Origin: Lachnospiraceae bacterium UBA7589
GTDB taxonomy: Bacteria; Bacillota; Clostridia; Lachnospirales; Lachnospiraceae
Reading direction: 5' to 3'
Assembly: GCA_002476495.1 (NCBI GenBank)
Contig: DLKL01000039.1
Span: 1 to 34,149, forward strand
DNA: 34,149 nucleotides
Part shown: one piece after another, positions 25,459-33,969 of the stretch
Position numbering within the stretch: position 1 is the first letter of the stretch
Layout of the letters: each line of letters starts with the position of its first letter
Program-made: the position numbers and the translations under genes
The notes under the pieces: generated by a model
What the model was told of the DNA's origin: nothing
Database searches by the model: none
The model's input: only the letters and a program-made list of their open reading frames with translations

Positions 25459-26382
25459 ATGGATAAGAAAACATTTAGTATTACCGATGAAAATGCTGAA
25501 TATATTAATATCAGAATTGACAGAGCTTTATCAGATAAATTTTCTGATTATTCCAGAGCTTTTATTCAGAAGCTTATTGAAGATGGAAATATCTGTGTGT
25601 CAAATAAACCTATAAAGGCAAATTACAAAATAAAGCCGGGTGATTGCATTGAAATAATGATTCCTGAACCTTCTGAACCCGATATAGAACCTGAAGATAT
25701 TCCTCTGAATATTGTATATGAGGATAATGATATAATTATAATTGACAAGCCTAAAAATATGGTTGTCCATCCTGCTCCCGGACATTATTCAGGTACGCTG
25801 GTTAATGCACTTATGTATCATTGCAAGGATTCCCTGTCCACAATTAATGGCATTTTGCGTCCGGGAATTGTCCATCGCATTGATATGAATACAACAGGAC
25901 TTTTATTGGTATGCAAAAACGATGCAGCACATAAAATAATGTCTGATAAATTTAGAATTCATGATATTAACAGAGTTTATACTGCAATTTGTTATAATCA
26001 TTTTAAGGAACCTGAAGGCACAATTGATAAACCAATAGGCCGTCATAAGACCGACAGAAAAAAAATGGCCGTTGAGCCGGTTAATGGGCGTAATGCAATT
26101 ACGCATTATAAGGTAATCGAAGAACTAAAGAATAATTTTTCTCTTATTGAATGCCGGCTGGAAACCGGGCGAACTCACCAGATAAGGGTTCATATGTCAA
26201 GTATAAACCATCCATTACTTGGTGATGATATCTATGGTCCCAAAAACTGTATATTCAAAACCGAAGGTCAGGTTTTACATGCAGGTACACTGGGATTTAC
26301 CCATCCAATAACAAATGAATATATGGAATTTCAATCTCCATTACCTGAATATTTTACAAGCATTTTAAAAAAGCTAAGATAA
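25459..26382 (+). CDS. rluD: RluA/RluD-family ribosomal pseudouridine synthase
   Basis: A pseudouridine synthase with an N-terminal S4 RNA-binding domain (about residues 12-75, RALSDKFSDYSRAFIQKLIEDG). The catalytic domain holds HRIDMNTTGLLLV, where D142 is the catalytic aspartate; the usual L and S of HRLDxxTSG are I and T. ETGRTHQIRVHM and HAGTLGFTHP follow. Length is 307. Which rRNA site it modifies cannot be read from sequence; 23S rRNA is likely. An in-frame stop 15 bp upstream limits the start to this ATG, yet no convincing ribosome binding site precedes it. Confidence 0.92.
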   Translation: MDKKTFSITDENAEYINIRIDRALSDKFSDYSRAFIQKLIEDGNICVSNKPIKANYKIKPGDCIEIMIPEPSEPDIEPEDIPLNIVYEDNDIIIIDKPKNMVVHPAPGHYSGTLVNALMYHCKDSLSTINGILRPGIVHRIDMNTTGLLLVCKNDAAHKIMSDKFRIHDINRVYTAICYNHFKEPEGTIDKPIGRHKTDRKKMAVEPVNGRNAITHYKVIEELKNNFSLIECRLETGRTHQIRVHMSSINHPLLGDDIYGPKNCIFKTEGQVLHAGTLGFTHPITNEYMEFQSPLPEYFTSILKKLR

Positions 26383-26451
26383 GGTTTTAATCGGGATAGA
26401 AGTGCTCCGGCAAATCTAACTATGCGATAAACCCAGGTTTAACGAAAATAC

Positions 26452-26480
26452 TTTACAATTTTATATCATAATGCTATAAT
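26452..26480 (+). promoter_or_regulatory. SigA promoter of the tyrosine recombinase
   Basis: TTTACA (26452-26457) and TATAAT (26475-26480) are 17 bp apart, with an extended -10 TG at 26472-26473. It lies about 47 bp before the TTG start. The gene therefore has its own transcription unit. Apart from this promoter, 26383-26450 shows no clear hairpin and holds nothing else I recognise. Confidence 0.85.
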
Positions 26481-26527
26481 TACATTGCTTGAGCATATAT
26501 GCATCTTATGAAAAGGAGGTTTTTATT

Positions 26528-27577
26528 TTGGCGGAATACACCTATCATCAGCAAACTGATATGAGAAATATTGAATTAATAAGAGACATTTGTGACACGT
26601 TGCCAGGATATGTAAAAAACTTTTTCAGGGCTATACAGCAATCCAAATCTACAAGAACCAGACTAGGTTATGCCAGGGATATTCATACATTTTATGATTA
26701 TATTTGTGATGCATATACGGAATCCATATGCAATACCCCAAAGGACGTATCACTTAAAATCTTATCAGAGCTTGACTCAGGCTTTATTGAGGATTATATG
26801 GATTATTTGCAGATGTATCGCAAAGATGGACGGATTATTACTAACGGACCCGCATCAATTAAACGAAAAATATGCTCCTTAAGCGTATTTTATTCTTACT
26901 TTTATAAAAACGGAATGGTTGAGCAGAATCCAATTGCAAAAATAGAAAGACCAAAGCTTAAGGATAAGCAGATTGTCCGCATGGACCCAGCCGAAACAGC
27001 TAATTTTCTTGATACAGTTGAATATGGCAATAATCTGACTTCCAGGCAACTGCTGTATCATGAAAAAAATAAAAACAGAGACCTCGCCCTTCTGACATTA
27101 ATGTTAAGCACCGGTATCCGTATTTCTGAGTGTATTGGTCTGGATATTAAAGATATTGATTTAGAAAATACTTCCATAAAAATAACCAGAAAAGGTGGCA
27201 AGGAGGCAATTGTATACTTTAGTGATGAAGCAATTGAGCCAATCCGGACTTATCTCGAGGAAAGAAAAAAGATTAATGCCCAGACAGGCCATGAAAATGC
27301 ACTTTTCCTTTCATCTCAGCGAAAAAGAATCAGTGTCCGCACGCTAGAAAATTTGGTCAGCAAATACTCACGTACTGCTGTTCCTTTAAAACATATTACT
27401 CCTCATAAGCTTCGAAGCACCTACGGAACCGCCTTATATCAGGAGACATCCGACATTTACCTTGTTGCGGATGTATTAGGTCATTCTGATGTAAATACAA
27501 CCCGAAAACATTATGCTGAAATTGATAATCAGCGTAAACGTCTTGCCAGAAATAAGGTTCAGTTGCGGGAAAAATAA
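26528..27577 (+). CDS. Tyrosine recombinase, XerC/XerD-like
   Basis: A site-specific recombinase of the integrase family with all catalytic residues: R198 (STGIRISE), K222 (TRKGGKE), H293-x2-R296 (HKLRSTYG), H319 (LGHSD) and Y329 (HYAEI). The N-terminal SAM-like domain covers about residues 25-120. At 349 residues it is somewhat longer than XerD (about 300). Start: TTG at 26528, because AAAGGAGGT lies 7 bp before it; upstream in-frame starts have no ribosome binding site. No cargo, att repeats or excisionase are nearby, so it looks like a fixed chromosomal gene rather than part of a mobile element. It could be the dimer-resolution Xer protein or a paralogue. Confidence 0.9.
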   Translation: MAEYTYHQQTDMRNIELIRDICDTLPGYVKNFFRAIQQSKSTRTRLGYARDIHTFYDYICDAYTESICNTPKDVSLKILSELDSGFIEDYMDYLQMYRKDGRIITNGPASIKRKICSLSVFYSYFYKNGMVEQNPIAKIERPKLKDKQIVRMDPAETANFLDTVEYGNNLTSRQLLYHEKNKNRDLALLTLMLSTGIRISECIGLDIKDIDLENTSIKITRKGGKEAIVYFSDEAIEPIRTYLEERKKINAQTGHENALFLSSQRKRISVRTLENLVSKYSRTAVPLKHITPHKLRSTYGTALYQETSDIYLVADVLGHSDVNTTRKHYAEIDNQRKRLARNKVQLREK

Positions 27578-27581
27578 CATT

Positions 27582-27618
27582 TTAAAGCCAGCCTTCTATA
27601 AATAAAGGCTGGCTTTAA
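27582..27618. terminator. Bidirectional terminator between converging genes
   Basis: A perfect 14-bp inverted repeat (27582-27595 with 27605-27618) around a 9-nt loop, with A/T runs at both ends. It lies between the recombinase (+) and the cytidylate-kinase-like gene (-) and can stop both. Confidence 0.88.
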
Positions 27619-27627
27619 ATCTACAAA

Positions 27628-28245
27628 CTATTTTTCAATAGAATCTATGTAATCAACAAGCAAATCAACAGTCTTATCCATTCCCATTAAACTGCTGTTG
27701 ATACATATGTCATAGCTTTCCATTGCTCCCCATTTTTTTGATGTATAATAATTATAATAAGATGCCCTTGCTTTATCTTCCTTGTTTATCTGTGCCCTCG
27801 CTTTATCCTCTGTGAGATTAAATCTTTGGGAAATGGTATTCACTCTCTCTTCCATTGGTGCATAAATAAACACTCGCACTAATTTGGGGTTATGACGCAA
27901 TGCATAATCTGCGCATCTTCCAACAAATATACAAGGTCCATCCTCGGCAAGCTTCTTAATTGTATCATAAGTAGCCTGAAAAGCCTGCTGGCTCAAATTG
28001 GTCTGGTATCCCGGGTTATTAAACCCAAAACCATACGGATCCATAACCAAAGAATACAAAAAGCTCTTAGATGGACGCTCATCAAGACTTTTTAAAACTG
28101 CCTCGCTCAATCCGCTGTTTTTTGCGGTTTCATTTAATATTTCCTTATCATAAAATGGAATATTAAGCTTTGTGGCAAGTCTATGGCCTATTTCTCTTCC
28201 GTTGCTGCCAAACTGTCTGCCTATTGTTATTATGTTATCTGCCAT
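27628..28245 (-). CDS. Cytidylate kinase-like family protein
   Basis: A 205-residue P-loop protein of the cytidylate-kinase-like family (PF13189 type), distinct from true Cmk. The N-terminal ITIGRQFGSNGREIG (residues 6-20) is a modified P-loop, followed by FYDKEIL. GRCADYAL and YYNYYTSKKWG are typical later blocks. The substrate is not established; members are common and often present in several copies in Lachnospiraceae. A run of six G (AAGGGGGG) 8 bp before the ATG is the ribosome binding site. It has its own promoter and a terminator, so it forms a single-gene unit. Confidence 0.88.
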   Translation of the reverse strand: MADNIITIGRQFGSNGREIGHRLATKLNIPFYDKEILNETAKNSGLSEAVLKSLDERPSKSFLYSLVMDPYGFGFNNPGYQTNLSQQAFQATYDTIKKLAEDGPCIFVGRCADYALRHNPKLVRVFIYAPMEERVNTISQRFNLTEDKARAQINKEDKARASYYNYYTSKKWGAMESYDICINSSLMGMDKTVDLLVDYIDSIEK

Positions 28246-28282
28246 ATAAATACCCCCCTTATAACCAATCTGATAATTGTAT

Positions 28283-28310
28283 TTTATAGTATTTTAATAG
28301 CTTATGTCAA
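28283..28310 (-). promoter_or_regulatory. SigA promoter for the cytidylate-kinase-like gene
   Basis: On the minus strand TTGACA (28310-28305) and TATAAA (28288-28283) are 16 bp apart, about 37 bp before the start codon. The -35 is consensus. The promoter begins only 9 bp after the stop codon of the patatin gene. Confidence 0.8.
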
Positions 28311-28318
28311 CTACATTA

Positions 28319-29245
28319 TTACTCATATTTTTCTGCAAGCTTATTAAAATAATCCATGTGAGAACTAACCTTATCATTCATACTTGTATAAGCAAGCTCC
28401 TGTCTTTCCTCCATGAGGATTTCATCATAATCTGTTTTTGCAAGCACAGGCTCCATCTTTATATACAATTCATCCTTCAAAAACTGTGTTCTGATTGCTC
28501 TTAATCCGTCCTTGTATCCAAGCTTTTCCCTGAATTTCACGGCTTTATCTGTAAAGTTCAGGGTCCCAAGAATAATATCTCCTAAATCGTAACTCGGATA
28601 TATTGATACAAATGTTGCTCCCGGCCATTTCGAAGAATCAAGCACCTTTCCATGCTTAAGGCCAATAACCACAAATTGTCTTATTCCTGCATCATATAAT
28701 GGCTTTATTGGTTCATTATCACATATTCCACCATCCCTGTAGAAACTGCCATCAATTTCCACGGATTCATATATTACCGGTAATGCTGTTGATGCCAGCA
28801 GAATTTTCTTGATTGTTTCCACATCATAATCAGAAAGCTTTCTATATTCTGCAGAGAGGTTTTTGTTTGCCGAATCCAATTTACATATAGAATTGTAAAT
28901 ATCAAAGGGTGCATTCTTTACTTTATCAAAATCTATATACTTTTCAAGCATTTTAAGCATTTCATCTCTTGAGAAAAATGGTCTGTTTTCCAAAACCATA
29001 TTTAAATCAACATCGAATATAGTTTCCATATCTATGTCAATCCATGCCTTAAGCATCATATCTACGTCATCCATGGCATACAATATTGCATTTAATGCTC
29101 CTATTGATGAACCGGATATACCTGCAATATTATCTAAATATCCATTTTCCTTTAATGCCTTTAACACTCCTATCTGATAAGCACCCTTTCCGCCACCACC
29201 GGATAAAACCAGACCTACTCCACTCCCTACATTATCTTCTTTCAT
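28319..29245 (-). CDS. Patatin-like phospholipase
   Basis: A serine/aspartate-dyad lipid hydrolase of the bacterial patatin family. The oxyanion loop is GLVLSGGGGKGAYQIGVLKAL (about residues 11-31). The nucleophile elbow GSSIG gives S47, and the catalytic aspartate is D171 in RDGGICDN. The 308-residue protein has no signal peptide or membrane segment, so it should be cytoplasmic. Substrate and physiological role are not known. GAGGTGAT lies just before the ATG. I see no strong promoter; a TATGAT at 29287-29282 is a weak -10 candidate. Confidence 0.92.
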   Translation of the reverse strand: MKEDNVGSGVGLVLSGGGGKGAYQIGVLKALKENGYLDNIAGISGSSIGALNAILYAMDDVDMMLKAWIDIDMETIFDVDLNMVLENRPFFSRDEMLKMLEKYIDFDKVKNAPFDIYNSICKLDSANKNLSAEYRKLSDYDVETIKKILLASTALPVIYESVEIDGSFYRDGGICDNEPIKPLYDAGIRQFVVIGLKHGKVLDSSKWPGATFVSIYPSYDLGDIILGTLNFTDKAVKFREKLGYKDGLRAIRTQFLKDELYIKMEPVLAKTDYDEILMEERQELAYTSMNDKVSSHMDYFNKLAEKYE

Positions 29246-29294
29246 AAAATCACCTCATCCGTTAAGCCTTCTACATATTTCATCATATGTTAAA

Positions 29295-29313
29295 GGCGTG
29301 AATAATTTACACC
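29295..29313 (-). terminator. Possible weak terminator after proA
   Basis: Read on the minus strand, bases 29313-29295 form an imperfect 8-pair stem (GGUGUAAA with UUCACGCC; one mismatch, one G-U pair) followed by UUUAA. It lies 39 bp after the proA stop and about 50 bp before the patatin start. The U-run is short, so it could equally be an operator for the patatin gene. Confidence 0.3.
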
Positions 29314-29351
29314 GTAATTCCTTTTATCTTATCATTTCGTTAACCGGACTG

Positions 29352-30593
29352 CTATTCTCGTATCTGACCATTACCATATATAATATATTTTGTTGATGTT
29401 AAAGCAATTAAACCCATAGGTCCTCTTGCATGAAGCTTCTGGGTAGATATTCCTATTTCTGCTCCGAATCCGAATTCAAACCCATCTGTAAATCTTGTGG
29501 ATGCATTTACATATACACAGGCGGAATCTATTTCATTCAGAAATTTCTGTGCATTAGAATAATTTTCAGTTATTATAGCTTCCGAATGCCCTGTACTGTA
29601 TATATTAATGTGTTCAATTGCCTCATCAATATCCTTTACTACCTTGGCAGATATTATCTTTGCAAGATATTCTGTACCAAAATCCTCATCTGTAGCCTTT
29701 TTTATGCAAGATGAAAAGCCCATTGCCACCTCATCTCCTCTTATCTCACATTGATTCTCGCTTAACATTGAAGCTATTTTCGGTATGGCTACCGGGGCAA
29801 TGTCCTCATGGATAACAAGTGATTCACAGGCATTGCATACTCCAAGGCGCTGCAGCTTTGCATTTTTTATTATAGGCAATACCATATTCATATCCGCATA
29901 TTTGTCAACATAAATATGGCAATTTCCGGTTCCTGTTTCAATTACAGGAATTGTGGCATTTTCTACAACTGTACGTATTAATCCTGCTCCTCCTCTTGGA
30001 ATAAGAAGATCAACATATTTGTTCAGTCTCATGAATTTTTTTGCTGTTTCTCTGTCAGTATCCTCAATAAGATTTACCGCATCAGAAGTTATACCGGCAT
30101 TTCTGAGTGCATCCTTTATTACCTTCACAATTGCAATATTAGAATTTATACAGTCACTTCCTCCTCTCAAAATAACGGAATTTCCGGTTTTAAAGCAAAG
30201 AGAAAATGCATCAACCGTAACATTCGGCCTTGATTCATATATTATACCTATTACACCTATAGGAACTCTCTTTTGACCTATTATGAGGCCATTAGGTCTT
30301 TCCTTCATAGATATTACCTCTCCAATGGGGTCGTCTAACGCAGCTACCTGCCTCATACCTGTAGCCATATCTTCAAACCTTTTTGTTGTCAGCCTCAATC
30401 TGTCCAACAGGGCATCAGACATATTATTCATAATTCCGTTGGCTATATCTGTATCATTGGCCTCAATTATCGAAGCCGCATTGTCAACCAGTGCGTCTGC
30501 CACAGCAAGCAATGCTTTATTTTTTTCTTCCTGACCTAACTTTGCCATAAGTCTTGATGCAGCCTTTGCCTTTTTTCCCAATTCATCAAGCAT
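29352..30593 (-). CDS. proA: Gamma-glutamyl phosphate reductase
   Basis: Second step of proline synthesis from glutamate: NADPH reduction of glutamyl 5-phosphate to the semialdehyde. An aldehyde-dehydrogenase fold of 413 residues with VPIGVIGIIYESRPNVTVDA, LRGGSDCINSN, IPRGGAGLI, and the catalytic cysteine C253 in GVCNACES. Its partner proB lies in the same minus-strand run but is separated by two other genes. A ribosome binding site AAAGGATT lies about 13 bp before the ATG. The gap to the upstream 5-FCL gene is 57 bp. Confidence 0.97.
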   Translation of the reverse strand: MLDELGKKAKAASRLMAKLGQEEKNKALLAVADALVDNAASIIEANDTDIANGIMNNMSDALLDRLRLTTKRFEDMATGMRQVAALDDPIGEVISMKERPNGLIIGQKRVPIGVIGIIYESRPNVTVDAFSLCFKTGNSVILRGGSDCINSNIAIVKVIKDALRNAGITSDAVNLIEDTDRETAKKFMRLNKYVDLLIPRGGAGLIRTVVENATIPVIETGTGNCHIYVDKYADMNMVLPIIKNAKLQRLGVCNACESLVIHEDIAPVAIPKIASMLSENQCEIRGDEVAMGFSSCIKKATDEDFGTEYLAKIISAKVVKDIDEAIEHINIYSTGHSEAIITENYSNAQKFLNEIDSACVYVNASTRFTDGFEFGFGAEIGISTQKLHARGPMGLIALTSTKYIIYGNGQIRE

Positions 30594-30650
30594 ACTAAAT
30601 CTTAATCCTTTCTATTGTTAATAATATAATTCGTTATGTAAAATCCGTCA

Positions 30651-31232
30651 TTATTTTGAAATAAATTTTTCTAAAGTATAGGATGGTGAAACAATAATTT
30701 GTGGTCTGATATCAAAATCATCCCGGGGAATATTATCTAATATCTGGAAATCATAGCAGATTCCAAGTGTATGAGCTTCAGGATGTGTAAAAAGATATTT
30801 GTCATAATATCCACCACCATACCCTATTCTGTCCATTTCTTTTGAAAATACTGCCCCCGGCATAATAATGAGCGTATTTCTCCCCGGAACTAATATTTCA
30901 TTGCTATCAGGCTCAGGTATATTATAACGTCCCTTTATTAAGGGCATACCATCATAAAATCTGAAAAAATCCATTTCATCACCTGTTACCCTGGGAAGAT
31001 AAACTCTTTTATTATCACAAAAAGCCCTGGTAATTAACCGGTCAAGCTCTACTTCATTATTTACAGGCATATAACAGCATATGTCGGCCACGCTTTCATA
31101 CACAGACATTTCCAATATTTTGTCTGTAATTTTCATTGATGCTTCCAGTATCTCCGTCCGGGACATAGATTTTCTTATTTTCAAAATTTTCTGCCTAATC
31201 GCTGTCTTTGTACTTTTTTCATAATTTGTCAT
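30651..31232 (-). CDS. 5-formyltetrahydrofolate cyclo-ligase
   Basis: Converts 5-formyl-THF to 5,10-methenyl-THF using ATP. A protein of 193 residues with a basic N-terminal KxxIRQKIL helix, CCYMPVNNEVE, and the glycine-rich signature DRIGYGGGYYDKYL (residues 134-147). PGAVFS before it is also typical. The start overlaps the end of the DUF896 gene by 14 bp, so translation is probably coupled. The grouping with proA and proB has no evident metabolic reason. Confidence 0.95.
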   Translation of the reverse strand: MTNYEKSTKTAIRQKILKIRKSMSRTEILEASMKITDKILEMSVYESVADICCYMPVNNEVELDRLITRAFCDNKRVYLPRVTGDEMDFFRFYDGMPLIKGRYNIPEPDSNEILVPGRNTLIIMPGAVFSKEMDRIGYGGGYYDKYLFTHPEAHTLGICYDFQILDNIPRDDFDIRPQIIVSPSYTLEKFISK

Positions 31233-31467
31233 GGCTTTCTTCTTCGGCTTTTCTTTTCCTTGCAGGAATATCCTTTACATGGGTAATGGAACCATCCTTC
31301 TCAACAATGTCAACATTTTCAAGAGCTCCTACAAGATTTCTTCTGAAATCATCAATAAACTCTTTTCTAAGCTTAGCTCGTTCCTCCTCCTCTTTCGGAG
31401 TAAGTCCCTGAGGCGATTTACTTTTTTTAGCCAATTCATTTATTCTTTTGATTCCTTCATCAGTCAT
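31219..31467 (-). CDS. DUF896 / YnzC-family small protein
   Basis: An 82-residue, highly charged protein. The core is EGIKRINELAKKSK then GLTPKEEEERAKLRKEFI, typical of DUF896, a two-helix fold known from B. subtilis YnzC. The C-terminus ends in a run of Lys/Arg/Glu. Function is unknown. In B. subtilis ynzC belongs to the LexA-controlled yneA operon; here the family member lies between proB and 5-FCL with no LexA box in front of it. GGTGAGGT precedes the ATG, and its 3' end overlaps the next gene. Confidence 0.9.
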   Translation of the reverse strand: MTDEGIKRINELAKKSKSPQGLTPKEEEERAKLRKEFIDDFRRNLVGALENVDIVEKDGSITHVKDIPARKRKAEEESHDKL

Positions 31468-31482
31468 AGCAATTACCTCACC

Positions 31483-32334
31483 CTAATTTAAATATCCTTT
31501 ATGTATAATGAATTCTTCTGTGTCAAAATCTTTGGAATCATGAGCCAAAAACAAGGTTCCTACATCCTTGCCATCCATAAGCTCATTAATTAAATCCAGA
31601 TTGGCAGCATCAAGAATTGCCATATCAGCTCCGGAATCCGTTGCAATCCTTGCTGCTGATATCTTTGTTGACATTCCTCCTGTACCATAAGTGGTTCCTG
31701 TGCCCTTAGCCATTGCCTTAAACTCATCGGTTATCTCCTCCACTACAGACAGCTTTACAGCCTCCTTATTCTTATGAGGATCATCCGTATAAAATCCATC
31801 AATATCTGTGAGCAATATTAATAAATCAGCCTTAATCAAATGGGCAACTATAGCGGAAAGAGTATCATTATCACCGAATTCAATCTCCTCTGTGGCTACA
31901 GTGTCATTTTCATTTACTACAGGTATAGCATCCTGCTGCAAAAGCTCATTCATCGTATTTATTGCGTTGTTTCGTCTTTCCTGGCTTGTTATTACATCAA
32001 AAGTGAGAAGTACCTGGGCAGCAAGATGATTATATTCCATAAAAAGCTTCTGGTATATCATCATCAATTGCCCCTGTCCCACAGCGGCACAGGCCTGCTT
32101 TAATGACAAAGTTTTGGGTCTGGATTTAAGTCCCAGGGCTTGAAACCCTACTCCTATAGCACCGGAGGAAACTAAGATCACATCCTTATTTTGATTTTTC
32201 ATATCACATATTATTCTAACCAGCTTTTCCAGCTTTCTTAGATCAATTCCACCGGTTTCCTCATGTAATAAGGAAGATGATCCTATTTTTATAACAATTT
32301 TTTTCTTATCCTTTAACGTTTTTCTGTAATCCAT
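31483..32334 (-). CDS. proB: Glutamate 5-kinase, short form without PUA domain
   Basis: First and feedback-controlled step of proline synthesis, phosphorylating glutamate on the side-chain carboxylate. An amino-acid-kinase fold with IVIKIGSSSLL, VSSGAIGVG (55-63), VVNENDTVA, FGDNDTLSAIVA, LTDIDGFYTDDP and GTGGMSTKI. The protein is 283 residues against about 370 for E. coli ProB because the C-terminal PUA domain is absent; this short form is common in Firmicutes. GGAAAGG lies about 9 bp before the ATG, and the FAD-dehydrogenase gene ends 15 bp upstream. Confidence 0.96.
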   Translation of the reverse strand: MDYRKTLKDKKKIVIKIGSSSLLHEETGGIDLRKLEKLVRIICDMKNQNKDVILVSSGAIGVGFQALGLKSRPKTLSLKQACAAVGQGQLMMIYQKLFMEYNHLAAQVLLTFDVITSQERRNNAINTMNELLQQDAIPVVNENDTVATEEIEFGDNDTLSAIVAHLIKADLLILLTDIDGFYTDDPHKNKEAVKLSVVEEITDEFKAMAKGTGTTYGTGGMSTKISAARIATDSGADMAILDAANLDLINELMDGKDVGTLFLAHDSKDFDTEEFIIHKGYLN

Positions 32335-32349
32335 TGTAAAAGCCTTTCC

Positions 32350-33969
32350 TTATAAAGAATTTATATAATATGCCACTGCCTCTGCCGTTTTTATCCCATC
32401 TACAGCAGCAGAAGTAATTCCACCGGCATAACCGGCTCCCTCACCGCAGGGGAAAATTCCTACTATTTTGCTCATAAAATTATCATTTCTTGTTATTCTT
32501 ACAGGAGATGAGGTCCTAGACTCAATTCCGGACAAAACACTGTCTTTTCCGGCAAAACCCTTCAGTTTTTTATCAAAATAAGAAATCCCCTCGATTATAG
32601 CACTATTTATATATTGTGGCAAACAATTATTCAAATTACCAAGAGTATACCTTCCCTTGATATTAGGTACTATATTACCCAGCTTAGTTGTAGGTTTATT
32701 ATCAATATAATCTCCAAAAAGCTGTACAGGGATATTTCCCTTTCCCTCAACATATGCCATTTGTTCATACTTTTCCTGAAACCTCACACCTGCAAGGGAA
32801 TCATTGCCACAACCCTCTTTTTCAAAATCCTCAGGTGTTACAGTAACGACTATGGCGCTGTTGGAATTATCCTCATCCCTGCTGTGATTGCTCATACCAT
32901 TAACTACTGCTTGATTTTTATCAGAGGCGGCATTGACAACAAATCCTCCCGGACACATGCAAAAGCTATATACACCTCTCCCATTGCCGGCATGATATGT
33001 AAGCTTATAATCGCTTGCCGGCAAAGACAGTGCTGCTTCTCCCGTTCCATATTGTGCCGCATCAATCAGGCTTCTTGGATGTTCAATTCTGACCCCCATG
33101 GCAAATGCTTTTGAATCCATGGGAATTCCACTGTCATACAACATTCTGAAGGTATCTCTTGCACTGTGACCAATAGCCAGAACAAGAGCATTAGTACAAT
33201 AAGTGCATTTTTCACCTTTATGGTTAATTGTAATATTTATTGTATTATCTTTATTTACAGTATAATTATCAAATCGTGACGAAAAATGTATTTTTCCTCC
33301 AAGACTTATTATCTCATTACGGATGTTTACCAGTATTTTTTTTAATTGATCTGTCCCTACATGAGGCTTACTCAAATAAGCAATATCCTCCGATGCTCCA
33401 AAGCTTATAAAATCCTCAATAAAAGCCTTAATTCTATGATTCTTGTCCTTTATACCCGTATTAAGTTTTCCGTCGGAAAAAGTTCCTGCGCCACCCTCTC
33501 CAAAAGACACATTAGACTCCGGATTAATGCTATTGCCCTTCCAGAAATTATCAACATCAACAGTTCTGTCCTGAACCGGCTTCCCCCGTTCAAATATAAC
33601 AGGTCTGTATCCGGCTCTGGCAAGATATAAACCACAGAAATAGCCTGCCGGTCCTGCTCCTATAATAACCGGTGACATTTTTTTACATTGAGTACTTTTG
33701 TAAGGAAAAATATAGTTCTCATCTGGAGTTAACATAATGTTATTATTGTTTCTGTTTCTGTTTAAAAGTTTTTTCTCCAGAGGGGTTGAAATATCTACCG
33801 AATAGATATAGAGCAAATTATTCTTATCTCTTGCGTCAATAGAGCATTTTACAATTCTTTCAAGGATAAAATCACTTGTTTTTATCAATATTGCGATTTT
33901 ATCTTTAACAGCATCCTTTTTTTGATGTGCCCTTTCAATGGGTATCTTAATATTACTAATTCTTATCAT
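32350..33969 (-). CDS. FAD-dependent dehydrogenase, COG2509 type
   Basis: An uncharacterised flavoprotein of about 539 residues. An N-terminal domain of about 100 residues (MIRISNIKIPIERAHQKKDA) precedes the FAD-binding GAGPAG (104-109). FGEGGAGTFSDGKLNTGIK and GVYSFCMCPGGFVVNAA follow, and FPCGEGAGYAGGITSAAVDG forms the C-terminal FAD contact; together they are the COG2509 pattern. The start is set at MIRISN because a longer version would run through the end of the upstream gene and this beginning matches the family. It overlaps that upstream gene by 14 bp. The reaction is not known. Confidence 0.88.
   Translation of the reverse strand: MIRISNIKIPIERAHQKKDAVKDKIAILIKTSDFILERIVKCSIDARDKNNLLYIYSVDISTPLEKKLLNRNRNNNNIMLTPDENYIFPYKSTQCKKMSPVIIGAGPAGYFCGLYLARAGYRPVIFERGKPVQDRTVDVDNFWKGNSINPESNVSFGEGGAGTFSDGKLNTGIKDKNHRIKAFIEDFISFGASEDIAYLSKPHVGTDQLKKILVNIRNEIISLGGKIHFSSRFDNYTVNKDNTINITINHKGEKCTYCTNALVLAIGHSARDTFRMLYDSGIPMDSKAFAMGVRIEHPRSLIDAAQYGTGEAALSLPASDYKLTYHAGNGRGVYSFCMCPGGFVVNAASDKNQAVVNGMSNHSRDEDNSNSAIVVTVTPEDFEKEGCGNDSLAGVRFQEKYEQMAYVEGKGNIPVQLFGDYIDNKPTTKLGNIVPNIKGRYTLGNLNNCLPQYINSAIIEGISYFDKKLKGFAGKDSVLSGIESRTSSPVRITRNDNFMSKIVGIFPCGEGAGYAGGITSAAVDGIKTAEAVAYYINSL

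Noticed and set aside
26383..26450. Terminator or att site between rluD and the recombinase
   Set aside because: Only a tiny AAAC/GTTT hairpin near 26431-26441 and no repeated core sequence were found.
31483..32334. Short ProB as a truncated pseudogene
   Set aside because: Absence of the PUA domain is a known common form in Firmicutes; the kinase domain is intact.
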